This document shows, piece after piece, positions 17,189 through 23,976 of a stretch of 34,095 nucleotides of DNA. Made by a program: the position numbers and the translations under genes. This DNA comes from an uncultured Lachnospiraceae bacterium (GTDB lineage: Bacteria; Bacillota; Clostridia; Lachnospirales; Lachnospiraceae), in contig URRW01000027.1 in the NCBI GenBank assembly GCA_900550285.1, positions 1 to 34,095 on the forward strand. Direction: 5' to 3'. How positions within the stretch are numbered: position 1 is the first letter of the stretch; the number at the start of each line of letters is the position of its first letter. Under the pieces are notes generated by a model. It saw nothing but the letters and a program-made list of their open reading frames with translations. It was not told the origin of the DNA and did no database searches.

Positions 17189-17862
17189 ACCTCCAGCTTA
17201 TAGCCCATGCCCCAGATCGTCTTGATGAGCTCGCCCTTTTCCCCCAGCTTGCTCCGAAGCTTCTTTACATGGGTGTCGATCGTCCTCGCATCCCCGAAAT
17301 AATCGTAGTTCCATACGTTGTTTAAGATTTTTTCCCGGGACAGGGCGATCCCCTTATTTTCCAGAAAATACGCCAGCAGCTCAAATTCCTTATAGCTTAA
17401 ATCAACGCTCTTTCCGTCGATCTCAACCATGTGCGCCGCCTTGTCCAGACGGATGCCGCCGACCTCCAAAACCTCCCCGTCCTGCTGACTTTTCCCGGTG
17501 CGGCGTAAAATTGCCTCCACCCTTGCCACCAGGATCTTCGGGGAAAAGGGCTTGGAAATATATTCGTCTACCCCAAGCTCAAAGCCCTGCAGCTCATCCT
17601 TTTCATCGCTGCGCGCAGTCAGCATGATGATCGGTACCTTGGAGTAGGCGCGCACCTCCCTGCATACCTGCCAGCCGTCCATTTTGGGCATCATCACATC
17701 TAAAATAATCAGGGCAACGTCCTGATTTTCAAAAAAAAGATCCAGCGCCTCGCTCCCGTCCCCGGCTTCCAGCACCTCAAAATTCTCTCTCTGCAAAAAA
17801 TCCCTGACCAGCTTACGCATCCTGCTTTCATCGTCTACCACAAGAATTTTCGGTCTATCCAT
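17185..17862 (-). CDS. OmpR/PhoB-family response regulator
   Basis: DNA-binding response regulator of 225 residues. The receiver domain has the acidic pair D10/D11, the phosphorylation site Asp55 in LIILDVMMPKMDG, Thr82 and Lys104 (KPFSPK). The C-terminal winged helix (about residues 130-225) has the typical SYKEFELLAYF and DTHVKKLRSKLG segments. The frame is open for another 79 codons upstream, but MDRPKILVVDD at 17862 is the normal family start. Coupled by a 4-nt overlap to its kinase. A TGGTAAGAT extended -10-like element lies upstream (near 17900), but no good -35 is seen. Confidence 0.96.
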   Translation of the reverse strand: MDRPKILVVDDESRMRKLVRDFLQRENFEVLEAGDGSEALDLFFENQDVALIILDVMMPKMDGWQVCREVRAYSKVPIIMLTARSDEKDELQGFELGVDEYISKPFSPKILVARVEAILRRTGKSQQDGEVLEVGGIRLDKAAHMVEIDGKSVDLSYKEFELLAYFLENKGIALSREKILNNVWNYDYFGDARTIDTHVKKLRSKLGEKGELIKTIWGMGYKLEV

Positions 17863-17946
17863 CTCTTCCTCTTTTCCGCCGCGCAAACGGCTTCCTGATT
17901 TTTGATCCTGTATTGATCTTACCAGAAAAATATGTATAAAATGTGA

Positions 17947-17970
17947 CAGCGCGTAAAAAATTACGCGCTG
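17947..17970 (-). terminator. Hairpin at the end of the flavodoxin gene
   Basis: Perfect 10-bp stem (17947-17956 with 17961-17970, AAAA/TTTT loop). The 5' arm on the minus strand contains the last codons and stop of the flavodoxin-like gene. The sequence after it is T-rich but has no clean U-run, so it may be a weak terminator or an mRNA 3'-end stabiliser between that gene and the two-component system. Confidence 0.5.
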
Positions 17971-18503
17971 AAACAAGTCCTTTTTTCGCCGAAAGCCTTT
18001 CCGACAGTCTCTTTTGCAAAGCGCTCCGCCGCCTGCTCGTCTGCCCGGTCGGGATGCAGTAGCGCCTCGTCGAAATTGCGCATCATCGCCCGCATCCACT
18101 CCGGATTTTCCCCGCGTGAAAGCATCGCCTCATAACGGTTCCGCACCTGCATCGGCATCTTGCCCTGACACATGAACGTGCCCAGATAGAGATTGTCCTC
18201 CGGAAGCCATTTCCTTACCTCCTCCCGGATCTTTGCATAATAAGCGTCGTCCGTCCCCATGCCGCACGTCCCAAACAGCGCCACCCGCTTGCCGTGCAGG
18301 CTCTCAAGCAGCTCTGCCGCCTGCTCGCAGCAGTCGCCCTTGTCCGTCCAGAAACCGACGAAAAACAGCTCCGCATCTTTTCCCTGATATTCCCCGATCC
18401 TCTGCATATCCTTTGAATCGCCCGGGATCGCCGCAAAGATCCGCGTCGCGATCTTCTGCGTATTGCCCGTGCGGCTGGAATAAAGCACCATCGACTGCAG
18501 CAT
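17961..18503 (-). CDS. Flavodoxin-like protein
   Basis: A 180-residue protein with an N-terminal FMN-phosphate loop of flavodoxin type, YSSRTGNTQKIA (about residues 8-19), followed by alternating beta/alpha segments (ELFFVGFWTDKG, KRVALFGTCGMG) where the isoalloxazine-contacting loops are expected. The C-terminal 60 residues extend beyond a minimal flavodoxin. It could be an electron carrier. Similar short flavodoxin-like proteins have been named BilS next to bilirubin reductase genes, but no reductase is present here, so that link is only a suggestion. It lies 36 nt after the J-domain gene, same strand, and has a GGAAAGGAG ribosome site. Confidence 0.8.
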   Translation of the reverse strand: MLQSMVLYSSRTGNTQKIATRIFAAIPGDSKDMQRIGEYQGKDAELFFVGFWTDKGDCCEQAAELLESLHGKRVALFGTCGMGTDDAYYAKIREEVRKWLPEDNLYLGTFMCQGKMPMQVRNRYEAMLSRGENPEWMRAMMRNFDEALLHPDRADEQAAERFAKETVGKAFGEKRTCFSA

Positions 18504-18539
18504 ACAAAACTCCTTTCCGGTCCTGAAAATACGGACTTT

Positions 18540-19292
18540 TTAACAGTAGAACAGCGGCATCCCGCCGCAGCAGAGGCCTCCGCCCCCGCAGCAAAGATTG
18601 CAGATCATGTTTGCCAGACACAGCTTCCAGCAAAAGCCCCCGCTGCTCTGGGTCGGCATGCCGCCGTACTGGGTCTGCCTGCCCGCATACCAGCTTCCGC
18701 CGGATTCCATCCGCTGTCTCCATCCTGCATATTCCTGATCGTCCGGATCCATTGCCTCCGCCTTCTTCGCATATTCCAGCGCCTGCGCGTTATTGCCCAG
18801 CCCCTGATTGGCGATAGAGCTGTAATAGTACCACCGCGCGGACCGTTCCTTCATGTTGTTAAGCACATTCAGCGCCTCCCGATAGTGGCCGCTGCTGATA
18901 TAATTGGAAGCCGCCTTTAAATGGATCGACTCCTCGTCGTCGCTGCCCTGCGCCTGCTGCCCGTACCCTCTCTGTCCGTAGCCGCCAAAGCCAAAGCCGC
19001 CGAAAAAATCGTCAAAGCCGCCGTAGCCTCCATAGCTGCCCTGACTGCCGTAAGCTCCCTGTCCGTAGCCCTGTCCGCCGTAGGAATTTCCCGAGACGCC
19101 CTGTTCCCGTTCCTTCATGATCTGCTGGTACGCCTGCTGGATCTCCTTAAACTTCTCCTCCGCCTGCTCCTTGTTTGGATTGTTCACATTCGCATCCGGA
19201 TGATAGATCCGGCTCAGCTTCCGGTATGCCTTTTTTATTTCCTCTTCGGACGCATCCCTCGATACGCCCAGAACCTGATAGGGGTCACGCAT
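18540..19292 (-). CDS. J-domain protein with Gly/Tyr-rich linker and Cys-rich tail
   Basis: A 250-residue Hsp70 co-chaperone-like protein. The J domain (about residues 3-65) has the HPD motif at 31-33, needed to stimulate DnaK ATPase. A low-complexity linker (about 65-116) of Gly, Tyr, Gln, Ser and Phe follows, then a TPR-like helical region (about 120-190), and a tail (221-250) with eight cysteines in CC and CxxC-like groups. It lacks the zinc-finger and substrate domains of DnaJ, so it is not DnaJ itself. The ATG at 19292 lies inside the end of the DUF5685 gene (8-nt overlap), showing tight coupling. The client is unknown. Confidence 0.88.
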   Translation of the reverse strand: MRDPYQVLGVSRDASEEEIKKAYRKLSRIYHPDANVNNPNKEQAEEKFKEIQQAYQQIMKEREQGVSGNSYGGQGYGQGAYGSQGSYGGYGGFDDFFGGFGFGGYGQRGYGQQAQGSDDEESIHLKAASNYISSGHYREALNVLNNMKERSARWYYYSSIANQGLGNNAQALEYAKKAEAMDPDDQEYAGWRQRMESGGSWYAGRQTQYGGMPTQSSGGFCWKLCLANMICNLCCGGGGLCCGGMPLFYC

Positions 19293-20130
19293 TGTCCTGT
19301 TTCCTCTTCCTCTGCACCATCTCATAACGGCACCACACGCCGGAATATAAAATGTTGCGGAGGATCTCCGTATTCTCTATGATCGGCAGCTGTTCAAACG
19401 TCCGGGAACACTCCGCCATCATCAATTTCAAAATATCATAGGCTTCCTTCTCAAAGGCAGCCTCATCCGCCATTTCTTCCTTCTGCAGAAGAAATACGTT
19501 GTAGCTCCCGCTTTTGGCGTCCTTTTCCATGTCCTCGTAGGCGTCCATGAGATAAATGAACTTGCCGAGGAAAAATCCCATGCGCCGAAGCTGCTCTTCC
19601 CATTCGTCCCTGCGATAGGCAAGGATCTCTCCCATGATCTCCCCAAAGCAGCCGCTGGCAAGATCCATATTGCGCTCCTTTGCCTGTTCATATACATGGA
19701 TCTGCTCTAAAAGGCTTCTGATCCGTTCTGCCTTTTCGGGATAAGCCTCCTTTACCTGCTGGGATTTCCTGCGCAGAAGCCCCGCCGCAGCCCTGCCCTT
19801 TGCGCTCTTCTCATCTTCCCAGTCGTCCTGACACTTGTAATAGGAAAGAAGGATGTTCATATCCGCCGCATAGCGGGTAAACGGCGTCTGCCGCGTCGGG
19901 TGCGCCTCAAAGGGATGGGCGATGCACTTACAGCTTCCTTCCGTTACCGTATCCTCATACAGCGCTGAAAGCAGCATGACAACAAAGGTCATGTCATAGC
20001 TCAAAGTCATCTGTCCCCTGCGCCCGTACCGCTCCTTCAGGCACTGGCACAGGCCGCAGTAATAAGACTGGTAGCAGTCAAATTCCCGAAATTTTAATTC
20101 CTGTTTGTTGACGATCACATATCCGAACAT
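19285..20130 (-). CDS. DUF5685 family protein (possible isoprenoid-synthase-like fold)
   Basis: A 281-residue protein of the uncharacterised DUF5685 family. The N-terminal part has clustered cysteines (C19, C25, C28, C30, C67, C69), and the rest looks all-helical. Two acidic motifs stand out: QDDWEDE (102-107) and LMDAYEDMEKDAKSG (194-208). The second follows the spacing N/D-x3-D-x3-D-A-x2-G of squalene/phytoene synthases (compare NILRDVGEDARRG), and the first could be the partner Asp-rich motif. That relation is my inference from motifs only. The start MFGYVIVNKQ at 20130 is 7 nt after the zinc-ribbon gene; a 53-codon extension upstream is only a shadow of that gene. Confidence 0.82.
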   Translation of the reverse strand: MFGYVIVNKQELKFREFDCYQSYYCGLCQCLKERYGRRGQMTLSYDMTFVVMLLSALYEDTVTEGSCKCIAHPFEAHPTRQTPFTRYAADMNILLSYYKCQDDWEDEKSAKGRAAAGLLRRKSQQVKEAYPEKAERIRSLLEQIHVYEQAKERNMDLASGCFGEIMGEILAYRRDEWEEQLRRMGFFLGKFIYLMDAYEDMEKDAKSGSYNVFLLQKEEMADEAAFEKEAYDILKLMMAECSRTFEQLPIIENTEILRNILYSGVWCRYEMVQRKRKQDNA

Positions 20131-20137
20131 ATCCGCC

Positions 20138-20533
20138 TCAGCTCTTCTTCTCAAATATCGTGCCGCATTTGGGGCAGCGCACCTCGATCCTGCCCTTGCC
20201 CTTGGGGATCCGCATCTTCTGGCCGCAGCCCGGGCACTTGTAAATATGATAAATCCTGCGCTGCTTAAGCTCCGACTTCTTCTTTGCAAAATTCTGCCGA
20301 AGCTTCATTGTCATCGCCAGATACTTCTGGTTCTCCGCATACCGCTTCGGGATATTTTTGGAAAAAATACGGAAATAGCTCCAGATCAGAAGCGCCAGCG
20401 CCGCTGCAAAGCTCAGCCCCGTATCATCGAAAATAGAGATTACTAAAAGCGCCACGCTTACCGCCGACAAAAACTGTCCCAGCCTGTCCGCCCCGTAACG
20501 CCCCTGCATAAAACGTAAAAATTTCTCTTTCAT
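20138..20533 (-). CDS. Small membrane protein with C-terminal zinc ribbon
   Basis: A 131-residue protein, function unknown. Two hydrophobic segments (about residues 19-34 and 40-56) are followed by a basic stretch (about 57-96) and a zinc ribbon with CPGC (C100/C103) and CPKC (C120/C123). The ribbon is expected in the cytosol. It is the first gene of an operon with the DUF5685, J-domain and flavodoxin-like genes. Start ATG has a GAGAGGA site 6 nt upstream. Confidence 0.85.
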   Translation of the reverse strand: MKEKFLRFMQGRYGADRLGQFLSAVSVALLVISIFDDTGLSFAAALALLIWSYFRIFSKNIPKRYAENQKYLAMTMKLRQNFAKKKSELKQRRIYHIYKCPGCGQKMRIPKGKGRIEVRCPKCGTIFEKKS

Positions 20534-20565
20534 CGCATTCCTCTCCGCCGTTTTGGCTACCCTCT

Positions 20566-20593
20566 ATCTTAATGATTTCCATAGAAATTGCAA
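20566..20593 (-). promoter_or_regulatory. Predicted promoter of the zinc-ribbon/DUF5685/J-protein operon
   Basis: Minus strand: -35 TTGCAA (20588-20593), 16-nt spacer, -10 TAAGAT (20566-20571), about 30 nt before the first ATG. Confidence 0.6.
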
Positions 20594-20616
20594 TAAAATG
20601 CCGGAAAATTTAATAT

Positions 20617-20650
20617 TAAAAAAGGATAAACTTTTTAAGTCTATCCTTTT
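20617..20650 (-). terminator. Rho-independent terminator after the DUF368 gene
   Basis: A 13-bp mostly paired stem (20619-20631 with 20638-20650) whose minus-strand 3' arm runs into six T. It starts 11 nt past the DUF368 stop. Confidence 0.8.
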
Positions 20651-20660
20651 GCCGCCTGCG

Positions 20661-21500
20661 TCATTCCGCCGCCGCATATTTGCTGTTAAAGCGATCCAGA
20701 AGCAGGGCGGTCACGATGCCTGCCGCCAGACATACCAGATTCAGCACGCAGGCGGAAACGCCCGCCGCAAAGCTTCCGAACGGGATGATCATTACCGTCG
20801 CCGCGATCACGATGCCGATGATCGCATGGAATACCACCGAATAATAACGGTCCATCAGCGTATTGATCGCCCTCGCTAAAAGCAGCATCGTCAAAAGTGC
20901 GCTGATGCCCGCCGGAACCAGCACGCCCAGCTCCAGATTGCCGATTGCCTCCACAAAGGGCGTATACAGCCCCAGAGGCATCAGAAGCGTCGAAAAGCTC
21001 ATGCCGGGCGCGATAATGCTCATCGCCACGCAGAATCCGCTGAATAGATTCCAGCCAAGATTCGGCTCGATGCTCACAGAGATCACGTTTAAGCTGATCA
21101 GGATGGCAAACACAGCTGCGCAGGCAATCACCAGCGCCGGGGAATCCTTTTTGCTCTTTCCCTTCTCAGACGCTTCCCGGAACAAAGACGGGATCATGCC
21201 TGCGATCAGCCCCACAAACAGACAGACCGACGGAGCCTCATAACGGGTCAGGAAAAATCCGAGCAGCTTCGCAACGCCAAGAAATCCCAGCGCGCCGCCT
21301 GCGATTACCGGGATCAAAAGCCCCAGATGCTTTTTTAACGCGTGGAACGGATCTGACAAAAGCTCCATGATCGGCTTGTAAATGCCGAAGATCACGCACA
21401 GCACGCCGCCCGAAATGCCCGGGAGCACCGCGCCCAGACCGATCAGCCCTCCCTGCAAAAGCCGCAGGAGAAATGTTTTTGGCTTGTTCTGATTCATCAT
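20661..21500 (-). CDS. DUF368 membrane protein (PopT-type undecaprenyl-phosphate translocase)
   Basis: A 279-residue polytopic membrane protein of the DUF368 family, members of which (PopT) have been reported to return undecaprenyl phosphate to the inner leaflet for reuse in cell-wall and surface-glycan synthesis. The start region QGGLIGLGAVLPGISGG and the related second half segment VAMSIIAPGMSFSTLL form the two pseudo-repeats seen in this family. About eight hydrophobic helices are visible. It sits downstream of the tmRNA terminator with an AAAGG ribosome site and no clear promoter of its own. Function is assigned from family knowledge only. Confidence 0.88.
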   Translation of the reverse strand: MMNQNKPKTFLLRLLQGGLIGLGAVLPGISGGVLCVIFGIYKPIMELLSDPFHALKKHLGLLIPVIAGGALGFLGVAKLLGFFLTRYEAPSVCLFVGLIAGMIPSLFREASEKGKSKKDSPALVIACAAVFAILISLNVISVSIEPNLGWNLFSGFCVAMSIIAPGMSFSTLLMPLGLYTPFVEAIGNLELGVLVPAGISALLTMLLLARAINTLMDRYYSVVFHAIIGIVIAATVMIIPFGSFAAGVSACVLNLVCLAAGIVTALLLDRFNSKYAAAE

Positions 21501-21528
21501 TTTTTTACCTTTCTGATATAAAATACTG

Positions 21529-21571
21529 AAAAAAAAGATGCCGAAACCTTACCGATTCAAGCATCTTTTTT
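21529..21571 (-). terminator. tmRNA terminator
   Basis: An 11-bp stem (GATGC core; 21531-21541 with 21561-21571) followed on the minus strand by a run of T, starting 4 nt after the tmRNA 3' end. Confidence 0.88.
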
Positions 21572-21574
21572 CAG

Positions 21575-21931
21575 TGGACTAGACGGGAGTCGAACCCGTG
21601 TCCAAAAGCCCATTCCCTGTCCTTCTACTATCATAGTCTGTTGATTGCCGGACGGTCTTTCTCCGTCCCGTTCCCTCCTGCATCCGGGAGCAGACACCCT
21701 GATACATTCGGTAGCTTCATGATACGCCTGCGGGTGCAAAGCTTAGCCCGCATCGTTTCTCACATAGTCGATGCCCGGGTCTTAAAGTGTGAGTGCCTTA
21801 AGTCGGACAGCCGCCCTTAGGCAGCGTATGCTAAATTATCTTCAGCGTTTATATTTAGGTTTGTGGTTTGACGCACCACCTGCGGATAGCTTCTCCAGCT
21901 GCAGAACCCCTGTCGAAACCTTGACTAGCCC
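21575..21931 (-). ncRNA. ssrA: Transfer-messenger RNA (tmRNA)
   Basis: RNA that rescues stalled ribosomes and adds a degradation tag. The tRNA-like domain is clear: the acceptor stem pairs 5' GGGCTAG (21925-21931) with 3' CTAGTCC (21576-21582) by seven pairs, and the T-arm has GGGTTCGACTCCC near the 3' end. The 5' part has the conserved GGTTTCGACAGGGG. The internal reading frame at 21817-21846 encodes the tag AEDNLAYAA followed by TAA, with the resume codon GCT preceded by TAAAC. After the discriminator A the DNA reads CTG, so the 3' CCA is not encoded and must be added. Ends are inferred from the acceptor stem. Confidence 0.96.
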
Positions 21932-21977
21932 TGACAGCGGCAGAAAATAAGCATCCTGCCGCCTGCTGTTGTTTGCC

Positions 21978-22006
21978 ATTATACGTTTTCTATCCTGCCC
22001 TGTCAA
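21978..22006 (-). promoter_or_regulatory. Consensus ssrA promoter
   Basis: Perfect sigma-A type promoter on the minus strand: -35 TTGACA (22001-22006), 17-nt spacer, -10 TATAAT (21978-21983). The start near 21971 leaves a 40-nt leader before the mature tmRNA, with a 7-bp hairpin (21937-21943 with 21956-21962). Confidence 0.9.
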
Positions 22007-22027
22007 TCACTATTTTATGAAATCTTT

Positions 22028-22975
22028 CTAAACCGCCCCGATCATCGTCAGATAATAGTGGTACAGCACCAGATTCGTGTCGTCCTTATAGTGGATGCCG
22101 TCATAGGCGTGCACCCCTGTCCCCAGCAGGTAATTATGGCTGTCCAGCCATGTGATCTGGGGGATCAGCTGCGCTTTTAGGCGGTCGTTGAACAGCTTTA
22201 CCCGCTCCTGTGTCATGCCGTGGGGATTTTCCCATACCGGATTGACCGACGCGTAGTAAACCTGCGCGCCTCTGGCGCTCCACACCGCGCCCCAGTAATT
22301 CATATCCTGCGCATATTTGTCCGCGTCGTTTAAGTCGTTGACGCCCATATTGATCACAACGCGGCTGCCGCTGCCGATGATCTTATCCGCCTGCGGGATC
22401 GCCGTATCGTGGAACCATTCGTAGCGGCTGCCGTTTTTGGCGATTACCGCGGCTACACAGCTTCCCAGCTCCTTTTCCACCGATTCCTTTAATGTCACCA
22501 TCCGGGAGTCCCCGATAAAAACGATCCCCGCCGCCTGCACCGGCTGTTCTGCCGCTTCCCCGGTCTGCCCCGGCTGCGCGCCGTCTGCAAAGGCAGCTAC
22601 GTCCTGCCGGATATATCCCAGCGTATCCTGCCACTGCACAAAATACCAGCCCGTATCCGTCTGCCCCCATGCAAAAAGCTCCTGCCCTGCCGTTACGTTT
22701 CCAAGCGTGGCTGCATTCTCATCCGCCAGCGTCTGCACCCTGGCATCCTTTACCACCTTCATGGGCTTTGGCATGCTCCACTGTTCTACCACAAAGCCCG
22801 GCATCTGCACATAAACGGCGGGCTGCTTTTCCGCCCCGGGCGCTGCCTCTGCAGAAAGCGCAAAAAGCCCTGCCCCGCTTAAGCACAGCGCTACGCCCAT
22901 TCCGGCCAACGCCATGCGCCCTTTTAGCCCCCGCTTCCGTCCCGTCCTGTTCTGCATCTTTTTTTCCGTTTTCAT
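22028..22975 (-). CDS. Exported SH3b-SGNH hydrolase
   Basis: A 315-residue protein with a basic N terminus, a hydrophobic signal segment (about 21-40) ending in a likely signal peptidase site after SAEA, a bacterial SH3-like domain (about 68-128), and an SGNH esterase-like domain (about 148-315). Catalytic features are GDSR with Ser157, the GVNDL block with Asn213, and D292-x-x-H295 in DGIHY. The SH3b domain may bind the cell wall. Third gene of an operon with an acyltransferase-3, so a role in O-acetyl transfer to, or removal from, a surface glycan is likely. Start has an AGGAGAGG site and lies 17 nt after the previous gene. Confidence 0.88.
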   Translation of the reverse strand: MKTEKKMQNRTGRKRGLKGRMALAGMGVALCLSGAGLFALSAEAAPGAEKQPAVYVQMPGFVVEQWSMPKPMKVVKDARVQTLADENAATLGNVTAGQELFAWGQTDTGWYFVQWQDTLGYIRQDVAAFADGAQPGQTGEAAEQPVQAAGIVFIGDSRMVTLKESVEKELGSCVAAVIAKNGSRYEWFHDTAIPQADKIIGSGSRVVINMGVNDLNDADKYAQDMNYWGAVWSARGAQVYYASVNPVWENPHGMTQERVKLFNDRLKAQLIPQITWLDSHNYLLGTGVHAYDGIHYKDDTNLVLYHYYLTMIGAV

Positions 22976-22992
22976 CTATTCCTCTCCTTTTC

Positions 22993-23967
22993 CTATTTTT
23001 TCTGCCCTCCAAGCGTATCCGCTGCCTTCCACAAAAGCCCGAACAGCCGGTTGATCCCCCACGAGATCAGCACAGCCAGCCCGAAGGAAACGATTCCCTG
23101 TACGATCCGGTTCCACTCCGTAAACCGGTTGACGATCCGGTAAAACAAAAACATATGGCTCAGATACAGCTCCAGCGAAAAGCTGCCCAGAAATTCCAGC
23201 GCCCGTCCTCCATGGCGGAAGATCCCGCCGGACTGGGCTGCCAGACACGTCCAGATGCCGTTTGCCAAAAGCCCGTCCCGGATTTTTTCAAAAAGCGCCA
23301 AAGACTGCGTCCTTACGTCAAGCCCGGTTTTGACCGCCCATGCCATTCCCGCAGCCAGCACAAGAAGCTGCACCGGATACAAAAAGGACGCCGCCCGCAA
23401 AAGTTGCCGTTCATACTGCGCCAAAATCATCCCCGCCACAAACGCCAGATTGGAAATATACCAAAAGGACGCCCTGCCCTGCGATACCAGCCAGACCGAA
23501 TACCCCGCCGTCGCTGCCGCCATCAGCGCCATTCTCGCCCACGGGCGGTCCGCCAGACGGTATACTGCAAAAAACAGCAAATAAAAGAGTAGGATATTCC
23601 GGATAAACCACCAGTTGTATCCGGTCGCATACCGATACCAGCCGCCCGCGCCGGCTATTCCGCCGCCGTACCATTCGATCAGCCCTACGATCAGCAGGTA
23701 CGGCAGATATGTATTTTTAATCCGGTTCCACAAAAAGCGGCCGCCGATCCGCCTTTTTCCCGCGCTTTTTACAAGCCCGTAGCCGGATACCAGAAAGAAA
23801 ATATCCACTCCGTAGCATCCCAGCCGCGTCAGGGCATATTGGAGCGTTTCATTTTGGAGCACGTCCCCGTACCATTCCGCATAGTGGGACGCAATCACCA
23901 TCAGGATCCCAATCCCCCGCAAAAACAGGCTCTGCTGCCTTGTCAAAAAAACCTTTCGTTCTCTCAT
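22993..23967 (-). CDS. Acyltransferase 3 family membrane protein (OafA-like)
   Basis: A 324-residue multi-pass membrane acyltransferase. The family hallmarks are Arg17 and His28 in RGIGILMVIASHY and the SGYGL segment (about residues 61-65). Members O-acetylate surface polysaccharides, lipids or peptidoglycan using acetyl-CoA. Here the periplasmic SGNH module is a separate protein encoded directly downstream, in contrast to OafA fusions. It starts 9 nt after the large membrane protein gene, with a GGGGAG ribosome site. Confidence 0.9.
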   Translation of the reverse strand: MRERKVFLTRQQSLFLRGIGILMVIASHYAEWYGDVLQNETLQYALTRLGCYGVDIFFLVSGYGLVKSAGKRRIGGRFLWNRIKNTYLPYLLIVGLIEWYGGGIAGAGGWYRYATGYNWWFIRNILLFYLLFFAVYRLADRPWARMALMAAATAGYSVWLVSQGRASFWYISNLAFVAGMILAQYERQLLRAASFLYPVQLLVLAAGMAWAVKTGLDVRTQSLALFEKIRDGLLANGIWTCLAAQSGGIFRHGGRALEFLGSFSLELYLSHMFLFYRIVNRFTEWNRIVQGIVSFGLAVLISWGINRLFGLLWKAADTLGGQKK

Positions 23968-23976
23968 CTTTCTCCC

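Noticed and set aside
17863..18099. 79-codon N-terminal extension of the response regulator
   Set aside because: It re-reads the end of the flavodoxin-like gene and passes through its hairpin; the family start is at 17862.
21557..21739. Minus-strand frame of 60 codons
   Set aside because: It lies inside tmRNA and its terminator.
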